The translations under genes and the position numbers were made by a program. This document shows, one piece after another, positions 6,990 to 15,022 of a stretch of 17,164 bases of DNA. The notes below the pieces were generated by a model that ran no database searches, was not told where the DNA came from, and was given only the letters and a program-made list of their open reading frames with translations. Position 1 is the stretch's first letter. Every line of letters begins with the position of its first letter. The stretch covers positions 1 to 17,164 of the forward strand of contig DATGHS010000012.1 in the NCBI GenBank assembly GCA_035307785.1. The letters are read 5' to 3'. Source of the DNA: DATGHS01 sp035307785. Lineage in GTDB: Bacteria > Planctomycetota > Planctomycetia > Gemmatales > Gemmataceae.

Positions 6990-9230
6990 TCACCGCTTCT
7001 GCCAAGGTTGAAATAGGGGCGGCAAGGCGCGATTCAATTCCGGCCGGCTGAGTTTCCCGCTCAGCTCCACGATTTGCGCATCGCGACTCGGTGGTTTCAC
7101 TTCGATTTGAGCGTGGTTGAGGATCATCGCCAGCAGAGTTAGCCGCTGATTGAACAGGGCTTGCATGGAAACCGAGCGCGTGATCTGTTCCTTGACCTGG
7201 CGAAAGGCTTGCGCGTCGTTCACACTGATTTGAAGACGAAATTGCATTTCGTCGGCCAGCAGCGCTTCTCCCGTCACGATTTGGATACCAAGTTGGCCCA
7301 GCGTTTTGTCACCGAGCGTTAGTTGCCCGCCGGCGGCAATGCGGACGCTGGCGTCGGCCTTGGTAGTGGCCAGTGCCTTTCGGAGCATTTCATTGCTGCC
7401 GGCCTTTTTACGATCTTGAAACCGCGAATACGCCTTCTGCAAAAGCCCGCGGTCGCTGGCCACCGCGACAAACTTTTGCTGCACGATAGCCAGATAACTG
7501 GTTTGCCCTTTCTGCGGGTCGGTGAGGCGATACACCAGGTCTTGAGTGTGGTCGGGCCAGGTGATATCTTCGGGAATCAGCTTGGTTTCCAGTACCTTGC
7601 GAAAGTCCGGAGTGAGGTAGTCACCGAGAATAATTGCCAAAAAATGATCAGGGTTATCGCGCGCGAAGGAAATCACGATGCGCTCGAGCTGCTTGTAAGG
7701 ATCCGCATGCACGGCCGCAAGGAACTGGAAAATCGGCGCGAGCGCCGGCTTGCCGTGTGCCTGTACGGCGGGCGCTTGAAGCAATTGCCCTGCCCGGATG
7801 ACGAAAACGGCGGCGGCATCGTCGATCATCGCAGCGGCCAACAGTTCGTCCGGCGTTTGCGGTGGCACGGTAGGCTCGGCCACGAGACCATGCGCGCTAG
7901 TTGCCGCCGCCGGCTTGGATCGGAGGCCTATTACCACCCAGACCAAACCTACAATGCAGCCCAGAATCACCACACCGCCAATGCCCGAAGCTAGCAACAG
8001 CAATCCGGTGCCGCGTTTGGAATTGGCAGCAGGCTCCGTGGCAGGCGCCGGTTCTGAATCAAAGCGGAATGGTGAATTGGTCGTCGTGCTCGACGGCGGT
8101 GGCGCGGATGGTTTCGCCGCAAGCATCAATGGCAAGGTCGGCCGCGCGGTCATCGCGCCATCGTTTGCATTCGCAACCAAACCAGCCGTTCCATCCGAAC
8201 AATATGGTTCAAGCATCGTGGCTACTTCGGCCGCAGTTTGAATGCGTTCCTCCGGTTTCTTCGCCAGCATTCCCTGCAGTACTTGCAACACGTCAATCGG
8301 CACATCCGTCCGCACCTTTTCCACGGGATGCGGCTGCTCCGCCTGATGTTTGATCAGCTTGTCCATCGGCGAAATGTCGGGAAATGGCAAGCGCCCGGTT
8401 AACAGGTAATAAAGCGTGCAGCCCAAGCTGTAAATATCTGCACGGTGATCGACCGAGTTGGAGCTTCGGGCCTGCTCCGGCGCCATGAAATCGGGCGTGC
8501 CCACGACCGTGCCATCGATGGTTACGGCTGTTTGCTGGGGTTGATCGAAGAACTCGCTCTGCACCGGCCGGGCCAGGCCCATGTCCAGAATCTTCACCAC
8601 GCCGGCAGGATGTGAGCGCGTGACGAGGAGGTTCGATGGCTTAATGTCGCGATGCACGAGGCCGCGTTCGTGCGCGTGTTGCAACCCTATTGCTGCTTGA
8701 CGAATGTAATCACAGGCCATCGCAATCGGCAGGGGGCCGGACTCGCGAACGACCTCCGCCAAATCCGCGCCATCGATGTATTCCATGGCCAGGAAATGCA
8801 CAGACCCGACCTGGGCGGCATCGAACACGGTAACGATGTTCGGATGCTTGAGCTTCGCGGCCGCCTGCACCTCACGGCGGAAGCGCTTCAGCGTGCGCGG
8901 GTCCTGCAGCAATTCGCGACGAACGATTTTGAGGGCCACGATCCGGTGCATCGGCTGGTGCAGTGCCTTGTATACCTGCCCCATGCCGCCTTCGCCCACG
9001 CGCTCAAGTAAACGATAGGCGCCCAGCACCAAATCCGAGCCGTGGCCCTGCATGAGTTGCTGAGCCTGGTAGCGCGTGATCCAGCCGCGGTTCACCAGTT
9101 CGCGCGCTAAATCCACGGGCTTCGCGAATTGATTGCCGGTCCGGTCGTGAATGTCTTGGAGTTGATCGGCGCTCAGCAATTGGCTTCCACGCAGGGCATC
9201 GATCAGATTCACCGCGGTGTCCAAGCCCAT
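6990..9230 (-). CDS. Membrane Ser/Thr protein kinase, PknB-like (746 aa)
   Basis: A eukaryotic-type (Hanks) kinase that phosphorylates Ser/Thr of unknown partners. Residues 1-70 are the short helical module often preceding planctomycete kinases. The kinase domain (about 71-345) has the glycine loop GEGGMG (79-84), VALK with Lys101, HRDIKPSN with Asp195, DMG (216-218) in place of DFG, and APEQ (250-253), so it looks active. A Pro/Ser/Thr-rich linker (350-405) leads to one membrane span (about 409-436) and a roughly 310-residue C-terminal domain, probably outside the cytoplasmic membrane, that matches nothing I know. It may be the sensor. The gene starts with ATG 9230; an imperfect hairpin lies just upstream. 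The upstream hydrolase ends with a terminator-like hairpin, so the kinase probably has its own promoter within 9231-9366. Confidence 0.92.
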   Translation of the reverse strand: MGLDTAVNLIDALRGSQLLSADQLQDIHDRTGNQFAKPVDLARELVNRGWITRYQAQQLMQGHGSDLVLGAYRLLERVGEGGMGQVYKALHQPMHRIVALKIVRRELLQDPRTLKRFRREVQAAAKLKHPNIVTVFDAAQVGSVHFLAMEYIDGADLAEVVRESGPLPIAMACDYIRQAAIGLQHAHERGLVHRDIKPSNLLVTRSHPAGVVKILDMGLARPVQSEFFDQPQQTAVTIDGTVVGTPDFMAPEQARSSNSVDHRADIYSLGCTLYYLLTGRLPFPDISPMDKLIKHQAEQPHPVEKVRTDVPIDVLQVLQGMLAKKPEERIQTAAEVATMLEPYCSDGTAGLVANANDGAMTARPTLPLMLAAKPSAPPPSSTTTNSPFRFDSEPAPATEPAANSKRGTGLLLLASGIGGVVILGCIVGLVWVVIGLRSKPAAATSAHGLVAEPTVPPQTPDELLAAAMIDDAAAVFVIRAGQLLQAPAVQAHGKPALAPIFQFLAAVHADPYKQLERIVISFARDNPDHFLAIILGDYLTPDFRKVLETKLIPEDITWPDHTQDLVYRLTDPQKGQTSYLAIVQQKFVAVASDRGLLQKAYSRFQDRKKAGSNEMLRKALATTKADASVRIAAGGQLTLGDKTLGQLGIQIVTGEALLADEMQFRLQISVNDAQAFRQVKEQITRSVSMQALFNQRLTLLAMILNHAQIEVKPPSRDAQIVELSGKLSRPELNRALPPLFQPWQKR

Positions 9231-9242
9231 GGCGAAATACTC

Positions 9243-9273
9243 GAATGAGGCGGAGAATGAATCCGCTCCATTC
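9243..9273 (-). promoter_or_regulatory. Imperfect hairpin in the kinase leader
   Basis: Arms 9243-9254 and 9262-9273 pair over 12 positions with two mismatches around a 7-nt loop. It ends 12 nt before the kinase ATG, where no good Shine-Dalgarno is seen. It may influence translation or be an operator; the evidence is the pairing only. Confidence 0.3.
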
Positions 9274-9366
9274 TAATACGGAATCCGGCAGTGTGCCAAT
9301 CAATCATCGAGCGAACTGAGTGTTCCGGCCAGGGATGCAATTGGACCAACCGAGAAAAGAGACTCA

Positions 9367-9396
9367 CCGCTTGCGCCGGTGCCACGTCGCAAGCGG
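9367..9396 (-). terminator. Probable terminator of the secreted hydrolase gene
   Basis: CGCAAGCGG (9388-9396) and its exact complement (9367-9375) form a 9-bp stem with a 12-nt loop, 8 nt past the hydrolase stop on the - strand. The - strand continues with a T-rich stretch (gtctcttttctc). This separates the hydrolase from the kinase as a transcription unit. Confidence 0.55.
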
Positions 9397-9404
9397 CGTT
9401 AACG

Positions 9405-10157
9405 TCATTTCTTCTTCTGGGCAAACAGCCAGGCGAACATGTCGGCATCTTTATAGGCTGGCACCCAGGAGTCGTGCCCTACATCCGGGTATTCCGTGTA
9501 CTTGGGCTCTCCGCCGGCCTTCTTCAGGGCTTCGACCATGCTGCGCGACCGTTCCACCTTCACCGCATTGTCTTTGGCGCCATGGAAGACCCAGATCGGA
9601 ATCTTGGCAATGCGCTCAGCCGTCTTCACATCGCCGCCGCCACAGATGGGGACCGCCGCCGCAAAGAGCTCGGGCTTGCGGGCAATCGCGTCCCAGGTGC
9701 CGAAGCCGCCCATCGACAAGCCCGTGATATAGATGCGCTTGTCGTCGATGGGCAATTCTTTCACGTGTGTCGAAATAGCTTCGAGGAGCAACTTCATGGC
9801 TGGCGTCGGTTCCTTCTTGAACTGGTTACCGAAGTCGGCCCACGTCGTGGTCATTGGGCATTGCGGCGCCATGAGGAAACAGGGATATTTCTTGCGATTC
9901 TCGTCCTTGGCGAACTCTGCTACTCCGTGCAGAAGCTGTTTGTCATTATCATCGCCGCGTTCGCCCATTCCGTGCAAGAAGATCACCAGTGGGTATTGGG
10001 TCTTCGGGTCGTAGTTTTCCGGCTTCATGAGCCGGTAGAGCAATATCCCGTCCGCGTACTTGATTGCGCGCTTTTCCAACAGCGAGCGGAAATCATCGGC
10101 CACTGCCATTTGCGTTGCGAGCAAAATAAAACTCCCGACTAGAAGCCAGCGAAACAT
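9405..10157 (-). CDS. Secreted alpha/beta hydrolase, prolyl-oligopeptidase/esterase type (250 aa)
   Basis: A signal peptide is visible at residues 1-20 (hydrophobic LLVGSFILLA, likely cleavage after AVA), so the enzyme should be exported. The fold has IFLHGMGERGDD (59-70) for the oxyanion region, nucleophile Ser148 in GLSMGGFG, Asp196 in HGAKDNAV and His228 in VGHDSW, a complete triad in the right order. This resembles bacterial phospholipase/carboxylesterase-like and feruloyl-esterase-like proteins that planctomycetes carry in large numbers. The substrate cannot be told from sequence. The ATG at 10157 has GGAGG 7 nt upstream (10165-10169 complement). It is transcribed divergently from the acyl-CoA ligase and ends in a hairpin. 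Confidence 0.85.
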   Translation of the reverse strand: MFRWLLVGSFILLATQMAVADDFRSLLEKRAIKYADGILLYRLMKPENYDPKTQYPLVIFLHGMGERGDDNDKQLLHGVAEFAKDENRKKYPCFLMAPQCPMTTTWADFGNQFKKEPTPAMKLLLEAISTHVKELPIDDKRIYITGLSMGGFGTWDAIARKPELFAAAVPICGGGDVKTAERIAKIPIWVFHGAKDNAVKVERSRSMVEALKKAGGEPKYTEYPDVGHDSWVPAYKDADMFAWLFAQKKK

Positions 10158-10232
10158 GGTGATTCCTCCGTCGAAGATCAGTGAGTTCGAAGCCTGGAGC
10201 TCAAGCTGTCGTCTGCGAGAAGGGCGTTTCGA

Positions 10233-10254
10233 CCGGTCGCTTGCGCTCCCGGCT
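10233..10254. repeat. Half copy of a dispersed GC-rich repeat
   Basis: These 22 bases match the right arm of the palindrome at 12050-12113 (12092-12113) with one mismatch. No inverted partner is seen nearby. It lies in the 201-bp divergent region between the hydrolase and the acyl-CoA ligase, which must hold both promoters. Confidence 0.7.
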
Positions 10255-10347
10255 CAACCAAGTGTGCTGTAAACTCTTCTCAGAAAGACAATATACTCGC
10301 TTGCTTTGTTTGCCAGCTTTTTCCAGAATCCACTTCGCGAATGTTTC

Positions 10348-10352
10348 GGGAG
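10348..10352 (+). promoter_or_regulatory. Ribosome binding site deciding the acyl-CoA ligase start
   Basis: GGGAG lies 6 nt before ATG 10359. The in-frame ATG at 10341 has no such site, so 10359 is preferred. Confidence 0.55.
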
Positions 10353-10358
10353 CAAAAC

Positions 10359-12041
10359 ATGAATGTGCAGCCCATTCCCTGGGTGGAAGGCCAAACCATC
10401 GGCAGCGCACTGAAAGAGATCGCGCGCCGGTATCCAAATCAGGACGCGGTTGTCTTTCCCCAACTGAATTACCGCAAAACCTATCGCGAATTCGAGCACC
10501 AGGTCGAGCGCGTCGCGCACGCTTTACTCGCCGTCGGCGTGGGCAAGGGCGAACACGTCGGCATCTGGGCCACGAATTGGCCGCAGTGGGTCGAGGTGCA
10601 ATTCGCGGTGGCGATGGTCGGCGGCGTGCTGGTAAACGTCAACCCCGCCTACCGGGCCAGCGAGTTGGCATACGTCTTGAAGCAAGCGGACCTCACGACG
10701 CTGTTCCTGACCGATCGGTTTAAGTCGTCGGACTACTTTCAGATTCTCGGCGGCATTTTGCCGGAATTGCGTGCTGCTCCGGCAGGACAGCTAAAATCGC
10801 CTGAGTACCCACGCTTGAGCCGTGTGATTAGTATCCAAGAAGCGAAGCAACCCGGAATGCGGAGCTGGCGCGAGTTCCTGGCGCATGGAGAATCGATTAG
10901 CACTCACGAATTAGACAATCGCCTGCGCCAACTCGAGCCCGTGGATGTGGCCAACATCCAATACACCTCTGGCACCACGGGCTTTCCCAAAGGCGCGATG
11001 CTTACGCACCGTAATCTTCTGTTCAACGCCTTCTTCTCCAGCGAACGGATGCGTTTCACGGAAAAGGACCGGCTCTGCATTCCGGTGCCGCTTTATCATT
11101 GTTTCGGCTGCGTGCTGGGCACGCTGCTCTGCATGGTGCGCGGCGCAGCCATGATCTTTCCGGCCGAATCGTTCGACCCGCTGGCCACGCTGCAAGCCGT
11201 CCAGGCCGAGCGCTGCACCGGTTTGCATGGCGTACCTACCATGTTCATAGCCGAGTTGCATCATGCGCGCTTCTCGGAATTCGACCTGTCGAGCTTGCGT
11301 ACGGGAATCATGGCCGGTAGCCCGTGCCCCGTCGAGATCATGCAAAAGGTCATCGACCGGATGGGCGCCCGTGAAATCACCATCGGTTATGGCCTCACCG
11401 AGGCGTCGCCGATTATCACGCAGACGCAACCGGACGATGATTTGGAACATCGCTTGAGCACCGTGGGAACGCGTTTGCCGGGGCTGGAAGTGAAGACCGT
11501 CGGTCCTGGGACGAACGAGCCGGTGCCGATTGGCACGCCGGGCGAACTGATGACTCGCGGCCACGGCGTAATGAAGGGGTATTACAACAAGCCGACAGAG
11601 ACGGCGGAAGCGATCACGGCGGATGGTTGGCTGCACAGCGGCGATTTGGCGGTGGAAACGCCCGACCGCTACTTCAAGATTACCGGCCGACTCAAAGACA
11701 TGATCATCCGCGGCGGCGAGAACATTTACCCGCGCGAGATCGAGGAATTTCTGTACACGCACCCGGCCATTCTCGATGTGCAAGTTGTCGGGCTACCGGA
11801 TGAAAGGCTCGGCGAAGAAGTGTGCGCGTGGATTCGGCTCAAGCCAAACCAAATACTTCAGGCGCGGGAGCTGCAGGAGTATTGCCAGGGAAAGATTGCC
11901 CATTTCAAGGTGCCGAGATTCATCGTGTTTGTGGATGAATATCCCACGACGGTGACCGGCAAAATCCAGAAATTCAAACTGCGCGAAATGGCGATCGAGC
12001 GCTTTGGCCGCCAACGCGCCGCCGAGATGAAAACGGCTTGA
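10359..12041 (+). CDS. Acyl-CoA ligase, FadD/ACSF2-like AMP-binding protein (560 aa)
   Basis: The protein activates a fatty acid to acyl-AMP and then acyl-CoA in the cytoplasm. All ANL motifs are intact: P-loop YTSGTTGFPKG (202-212), YGLTEASP (344-351), GWLHSGDLA (423-431), GRLKDMIIRGGENIYPREIE (443-462) and the catalytic lysine K535 in TVTGKIQKFK. VPLYHCFGCVLG (243-254) is typical of the ACSF2-like branch that accepts medium to long chains. Length is normal. It differs from OleC in the window, whose C-terminal motifs are degenerate relative to this one. It stands alone on the + strand, divergent from the hydrolase and followed 8 nt later by a long palindrome. Acyl-CoA from such an enzyme could feed OleA, but distance makes that only a suggestion. 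Chain preference is not readable from sequence. Confidence 0.88.
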   Translation: MNVQPIPWVEGQTIGSALKEIARRYPNQDAVVFPQLNYRKTYREFEHQVERVAHALLAVGVGKGEHVGIWATNWPQWVEVQFAVAMVGGVLVNVNPAYRASELAYVLKQADLTTLFLTDRFKSSDYFQILGGILPELRAAPAGQLKSPEYPRLSRVISIQEAKQPGMRSWREFLAHGESISTHELDNRLRQLEPVDVANIQYTSGTTGFPKGAMLTHRNLLFNAFFSSERMRFTEKDRLCIPVPLYHCFGCVLGTLLCMVRGAAMIFPAESFDPLATLQAVQAERCTGLHGVPTMFIAELHHARFSEFDLSSLRTGIMAGSPCPVEIMQKVIDRMGAREITIGYGLTEASPIITQTQPDDDLEHRLSTVGTRLPGLEVKTVGPGTNEPVPIGTPGELMTRGHGVMKGYYNKPTETAEAITADGWLHSGDLAVETPDRYFKITGRLKDMIIRGGENIYPREIEEFLYTHPAILDVQVVGLPDERLGEEVCAWIRLKPNQILQARELQEYCQGKIAHFKVPRFIVFVDEYPTTVTGKIQKFKLREMAIERFGRQRAAEMKTA

Positions 12042-12049
12042 CGGCCGAC

Positions 12050-12113
12050 AGCCGGGAGCGCGAGCGACCGGATGGGGAAAGCCTTCTCCATCCGGTCGCT
12101 CGCGCTCCCGGCT
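12050..12113. repeat. Perfect 26-bp palindrome, 30-bp stem with an AGCC loop
   Basis: Arms 12050-12075 and 12088-12113 are exact reverse complements. The stem extends through ggaa/ttct (one G-T pair) to a 4-nt loop, giving 30 paired positions. It begins 8 nt after the ligase stop and has no following T-run. It may help end transcription, but length, perfection and the half copy at 10233-10254 point to a dispersed repeat family. Confidence 0.85.
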
Positions 12114-12134
12114 CGAAAGACGGCTTATGACCCA

Positions 12135-12335
12135 TTAGCTTCTATCGAAGTGCGAATTCATTCTAACCGATAGGCGCACCCAGGTGCCGTTTCGCCACGC
12201 TAACAAGACTTCTTCGCCGTTCTTCCAGGCGGCGCAATAAGCTCCCAATGTGGAAACGATCAGCCAACCGTCTTTGCGGAGGGATTCGAGGTTGGGCTGA
12301 GCAGTTGAAGTCGGTTCTTTGTGGTCCGAATCCAC
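12135..12335 (-). CDS. Small hypothetical protein (66 aa)
   Basis: I do not recognise it. The case for a real gene is a GTG start at 12335 with AGGGG 7 nt upstream, and a plausible compact sequence: a polar N-terminus, then DGWLIVSTLGAYCAAWKNGE and LLAWRNGTWVRL, which reads like a small beta-rich soluble fold with regularly spaced Trp residues. No signal peptide or membrane span is evident. It lies alone on the - strand between the palindrome after the acyl-CoA ligase and the leader of the sigma-factor operon. It may be a chance frame; moderate confidence only. Confidence 0.45.
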   Translation of the reverse strand: MDSDHKEPTSTAQPNLESLRKDGWLIVSTLGAYCAAWKNGEEVLLAWRNGTWVRLSVRMNSHFDRS

Positions 12336-12395
12336 GGCGATTCCCCTATTCTCTTCAATCTGCTCATAAGGTCCATCGGGGCGGTTCTTAGACTC

Positions 12396-12418
12396 TTCGG
12401 CACAATCGCGGTGCCGAA
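12396..12418. repeat. Hairpin in the sigma-factor leader region
   Basis: TTCGGCAC and GTGCCGAA form a perfect 8-bp stem with a 7-nt loop, about 165 nt before the sigma-factor start. It could be an operator or a leader structure. The rest of 12336-12584 holds no gene I can support. Confidence 0.35.
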
Positions 12419-12584
12419 CATACCTATAGAAGAGCTCTCAGCAAGCAGCATGCCGGGTTATAGCGGGTTTGAGCAGTTTTCTTGGGAACTTCGGGAGGTT
12501 ACAGCAAATCCAATCAAAAGACGGCTTTTGCCGCCTAAACCGATTCGCGAGAATCCTCAGTAATTAAGATCGGCAGGAGGCGAG

Positions 12585-13136
12585 ATGGCCGAGGCTGCTC
12601 GAACACAAGGTGGTTGCATCCGCCAGGGCGAGGTCGCGCGTCTACTGATGCAGCACCGCACGTCCCTGTACGGCTTTATTTTCGCCTGCGTTCACCATCA
12701 CGATGATACGGAAGATATTTTCCAAAACGTGTCGGTGGCGATCACAGAATCGATCGGGCAGTTGCAGGATGAAGCCGGGTTTCTGCCGTGGGCGCGGGAA
12801 ATCGCGCGCCGGCGTATCCTGGCGCATCGGCGAACCAGCCGCCGTGAATTGGTCTGTGATCCCGACCTGGTGCGAGCCTTGGCCGAGGCCGCCGAAGAGG
12901 TGGAACGCGAGCAACCGGCCTCGGCACACCGGGCCGCTCTTATGGCATGCTTGGAGCAGCTTCCCGGCGAAAGTCGGAAGCTCATTACCATGCGCTATGA
13001 TGGGACCTCCGGCAATGTGGCGCGTCTCGCGTCGTATTTCGGCCGCAGCGTGCAATCGATCTACGCCCAGATCAAAAGAATTAAGATGGCCCTGCGGGAA
13101 TGTGTGGGCCGGCGACTGGCTTTGGAGCAATCGTAA
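12585..13136 (+). CDS. ECF-type RNA polymerase sigma factor (183 aa)
   Basis: A two-domain sigma-70 family factor. Region 2 spans about 18-85, with the helix DDTEDIFQNVSVAI (40-53) that binds core polymerase, followed by FLPWAREIARRRI. Region 4 spans about 115-172, with LEQLPGESRKLITMRY (123-138), then a helix-turn-helix ending VQSIYAQIKRIKMALREC. This matches the Rhodopirellula/Verrucomicrobium group of ECF factors. The ATG follows a strong AGGAGG at 12575-12580. Its stop is immediately followed by the start of a membrane protein with an anti-sigma-like N-terminus (TAAATG), so the two are almost certainly co-translated and likely regulate each other. Target promoters are unknown. Confidence 0.88.
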   Translation: MAEAARTQGGCIRQGEVARLLMQHRTSLYGFIFACVHHHDDTEDIFQNVSVAITESIGQLQDEAGFLPWAREIARRRILAHRRTSRRELVCDPDLVRALAEAAEEVEREQPASAHRAALMACLEQLPGESRKLITMRYDGTSGNVARLASYFGRSVQSIYAQIKRIKMALRECVGRRLALEQS

Positions 13137-14927
13137 ATGACGGCTCATCCCGAGCATGACCGCTTGCAAGCGTACCTCGATGGTAATCTCGAGGCCGATG
13201 CCGTCGTGGAGTTGGAGGCACGCTTGCGGTTGGAACCGGGCCTCGCTGCCGCCTTGGTCTATCTGGCACGCGAAGAAGCCATCTGCAAGGAATGGGCATC
13301 CGTAACCGTGCTGGCAGGACAAGAGGCCGCCGGCAAACGAATCGTCCGCGGCCCGGCGCAACGCCGGCGCTGGGTTTCGCGGCAACTATTGGCGCTTAGC
13401 CTCATCGCGGGTTGCGCGTTTCTCCTTTTGCTCGGTGGAATCGCACGCCGGCATCCAAACTCGACCCCAACCCAGACCGCGTTGGCTTCGCTGGAAGACA
13501 TTCAGGGGCTCGTCGAAATCATTTCTCCGGAAGGCGAAGTGCAAGCCGGACATTTGGGACAGCTGCTCCTGGCCGGACAAGAGATTCGCACCGGAGATGC
13601 CGGTGCAACTACTGTGCGCTATCCCCATGACAATGGCCGGCTGATGCTCGGCTCGGAAACGCGAGTGCGCCTGGAGTCCGACACGTCGGCGCCGAAGGGC
13701 ACCACCACGAAGGTGTTCGTAATGGAAGGAGTCGTTTCGGCCGAAGTCCCAACCAACAGTTCCGGCAACAAACTTGTTTTGCACAACCAGCTGGCGGAAC
13801 TGCATGCGGCTTCGGGGCGTTACAGTTTTGCCAGCCTGCCGGAAGGAGCGTTTCTGGAGACCGATTCCGGCCACGGCACTTTCATCCGCAAGACCGACCG
13901 CTCCATCGTCGACGTGTCCGGCGGCCATTTCGCCATCGCCTCGTTAGACCAGCCATTTCGCGCCCGCAACGTTCCCCATCGGGTTACGGCGCCACGTCGC
14001 ACTATGGTGGAAGGCGCCGGGCCGGTCTTGGGGATTTCTTTCGACCCGGAAGGCACGAAGCTCACCAGTTTTACGTCCGATGGAGCGCGCCGCTGGGACC
14101 TGAGCAGTGACCGGCCAACTCAAGTCATTCGCGCGAACGTTTCGGCGCGCCTGCCCACCGACAAGCCACGCAGCCAAAAAGAACCACATCGGCCGTTCGC
14201 TTGTTCGGTGGACGGAAGCGTATTGGCCCTGGTTCCCGATGAACATGTCATTCGGTTGTTTGATGGCGCCAGTGGCAATGAGCGGAATTCCTGGCGAACG
14301 AGCAAGCGCGTCACCGCCGTCGCCCTATCTCCCGACGGGCGGACCCTGGCGGCCGCGTTGAGCAACAATAAAGACACGCAAGAAGTTCGCCTCTTCGATA
14401 CGGAATTCGGCCTGGAGCGCACGATCCTGTCTGGACAAAACGGCCAGATCACCTGTTTGGCGTTTTCGGCTTCCGGTGATTACCTCGCCACGGCCAGTGC
14501 CGACCGGTCGATCAAGATCTGGCAAGTCCATAATTTGGTGCTGATGCGTTCGTTCGCCAAATCCCCGGTGGAGCCGCGTGCCCTGGCTTTCTCTCCCGAC
14601 GGCCGCGATCTGGCGATCGGCGAACGCCGGGGCAGTCTGCGCATAGTGGACGTGGAAAGCGGCGCCCAGCGCTATCTGCTGACTGGTCATTTGCGCGACA
14701 TTTGGTCGGTGGCCTTTTCCCCCGATGGCCGGTGGTTACTCTCCGGTGCGGCCGACAATACCGCCCGGCTCTGGGACGTTCGCGAAGGCGTGGAATTAAC
14801 CACGTTCAAAGTCCCCGCGAACATCGTGAGTTCCGTGGCCTTTTCGCCGGATGGTCAACTCCTCGCCACCGGCACTTGGGACAAAAAAGTCTTGCTTTGG
14901 AACCTGCCGCCGCTGGCCCGTCCTTAA
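13137..14927 (+). CDS. Membrane protein: anti-sigma-like N-terminus, FecR-like region and WD40 propeller (596 aa)
   Basis: Residues 1-60 (HDRLQAYLDGNLEADAVVEL) resemble the start of planctomycete anti-sigma/FecR proteins that hold ECF factors at the membrane; the zinc-binding HxxxCxxC motif is absent. A single span lies at about 83-101. Residues 115-270 look like a FecR domain, with a GQEIRTGDAGATTVRY-type strand pattern (147-162) and GSETRVRLE (172-180). From about 294 there are seven WD40-type blades with ALSPDGR, AFSASGD, AFSPDGR signatures and W-D ends, near 294-320, 352-376, 389-421, 436-463, 478-505, 520-547 and 561-589, enough for one closed propeller. The N-in topology puts FecR and the propeller outside the cytoplasmic membrane. 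It starts directly after the sigma-factor stop. Its role as a signal receptor for that sigma factor is inferred from arrangement. Confidence 0.82.
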   Translation: MTAHPEHDRLQAYLDGNLEADAVVELEARLRLEPGLAAALVYLAREEAICKEWASVTVLAGQEAAGKRIVRGPAQRRRWVSRQLLALSLIAGCAFLLLLGGIARRHPNSTPTQTALASLEDIQGLVEIISPEGEVQAGHLGQLLLAGQEIRTGDAGATTVRYPHDNGRLMLGSETRVRLESDTSAPKGTTTKVFVMEGVVSAEVPTNSSGNKLVLHNQLAELHAASGRYSFASLPEGAFLETDSGHGTFIRKTDRSIVDVSGGHFAIASLDQPFRARNVPHRVTAPRRTMVEGAGPVLGISFDPEGTKLTSFTSDGARRWDLSSDRPTQVIRANVSARLPTDKPRSQKEPHRPFACSVDGSVLALVPDEHVIRLFDGASGNERNSWRTSKRVTAVALSPDGRTLAAALSNNKDTQEVRLFDTEFGLERTILSGQNGQITCLAFSASGDYLATASADRSIKIWQVHNLVLMRSFAKSPVEPRALAFSPDGRDLAIGERRGSLRIVDVESGAQRYLLTGHLRDIWSVAFSPDGRWLLSGAADNTARLWDVREGVELTTFKVPANIVSSVAFSPDGQLLATGTWDKKVLLWNLPPLARP

Positions 14928-15022
14928 TCGACAATTTCTCGTTTTTCCATTGTGTTCCGGCGGGTTTCCGCATAGAGTTCCTCCATACCCTTTTCCATTT
15001 CTTTTACGCATCGGAGGCCAAC

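Noticed and set aside
10292..10297. TATACT as a -10 box for the acyl-CoA ligase
   Set aside because: The hexamer is close to consensus but no acceptable -35 lies 16-18 nt upstream.
12484..12492. GGGAACTTC as an ECF-type -35 element before the sigma factor
   Set aside because: The -35-like string is suggestive of autoregulation, but no matching -10 element was seen at the right distance.
12321..12563. 80-codon + strand frame before the sigma factor
   Set aside because: No ribosome site and no recognisable protein pattern; it overlaps the better-supported small - strand gene at its start.
14702..15022. Upstream extension of the HEAT-repeat protein
   Set aside because: It overlaps the WD40 gene in another frame and reads as low-quality sequence. 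The ATG at 15023 has a strong GGAGG and opens with a membrane anchor.
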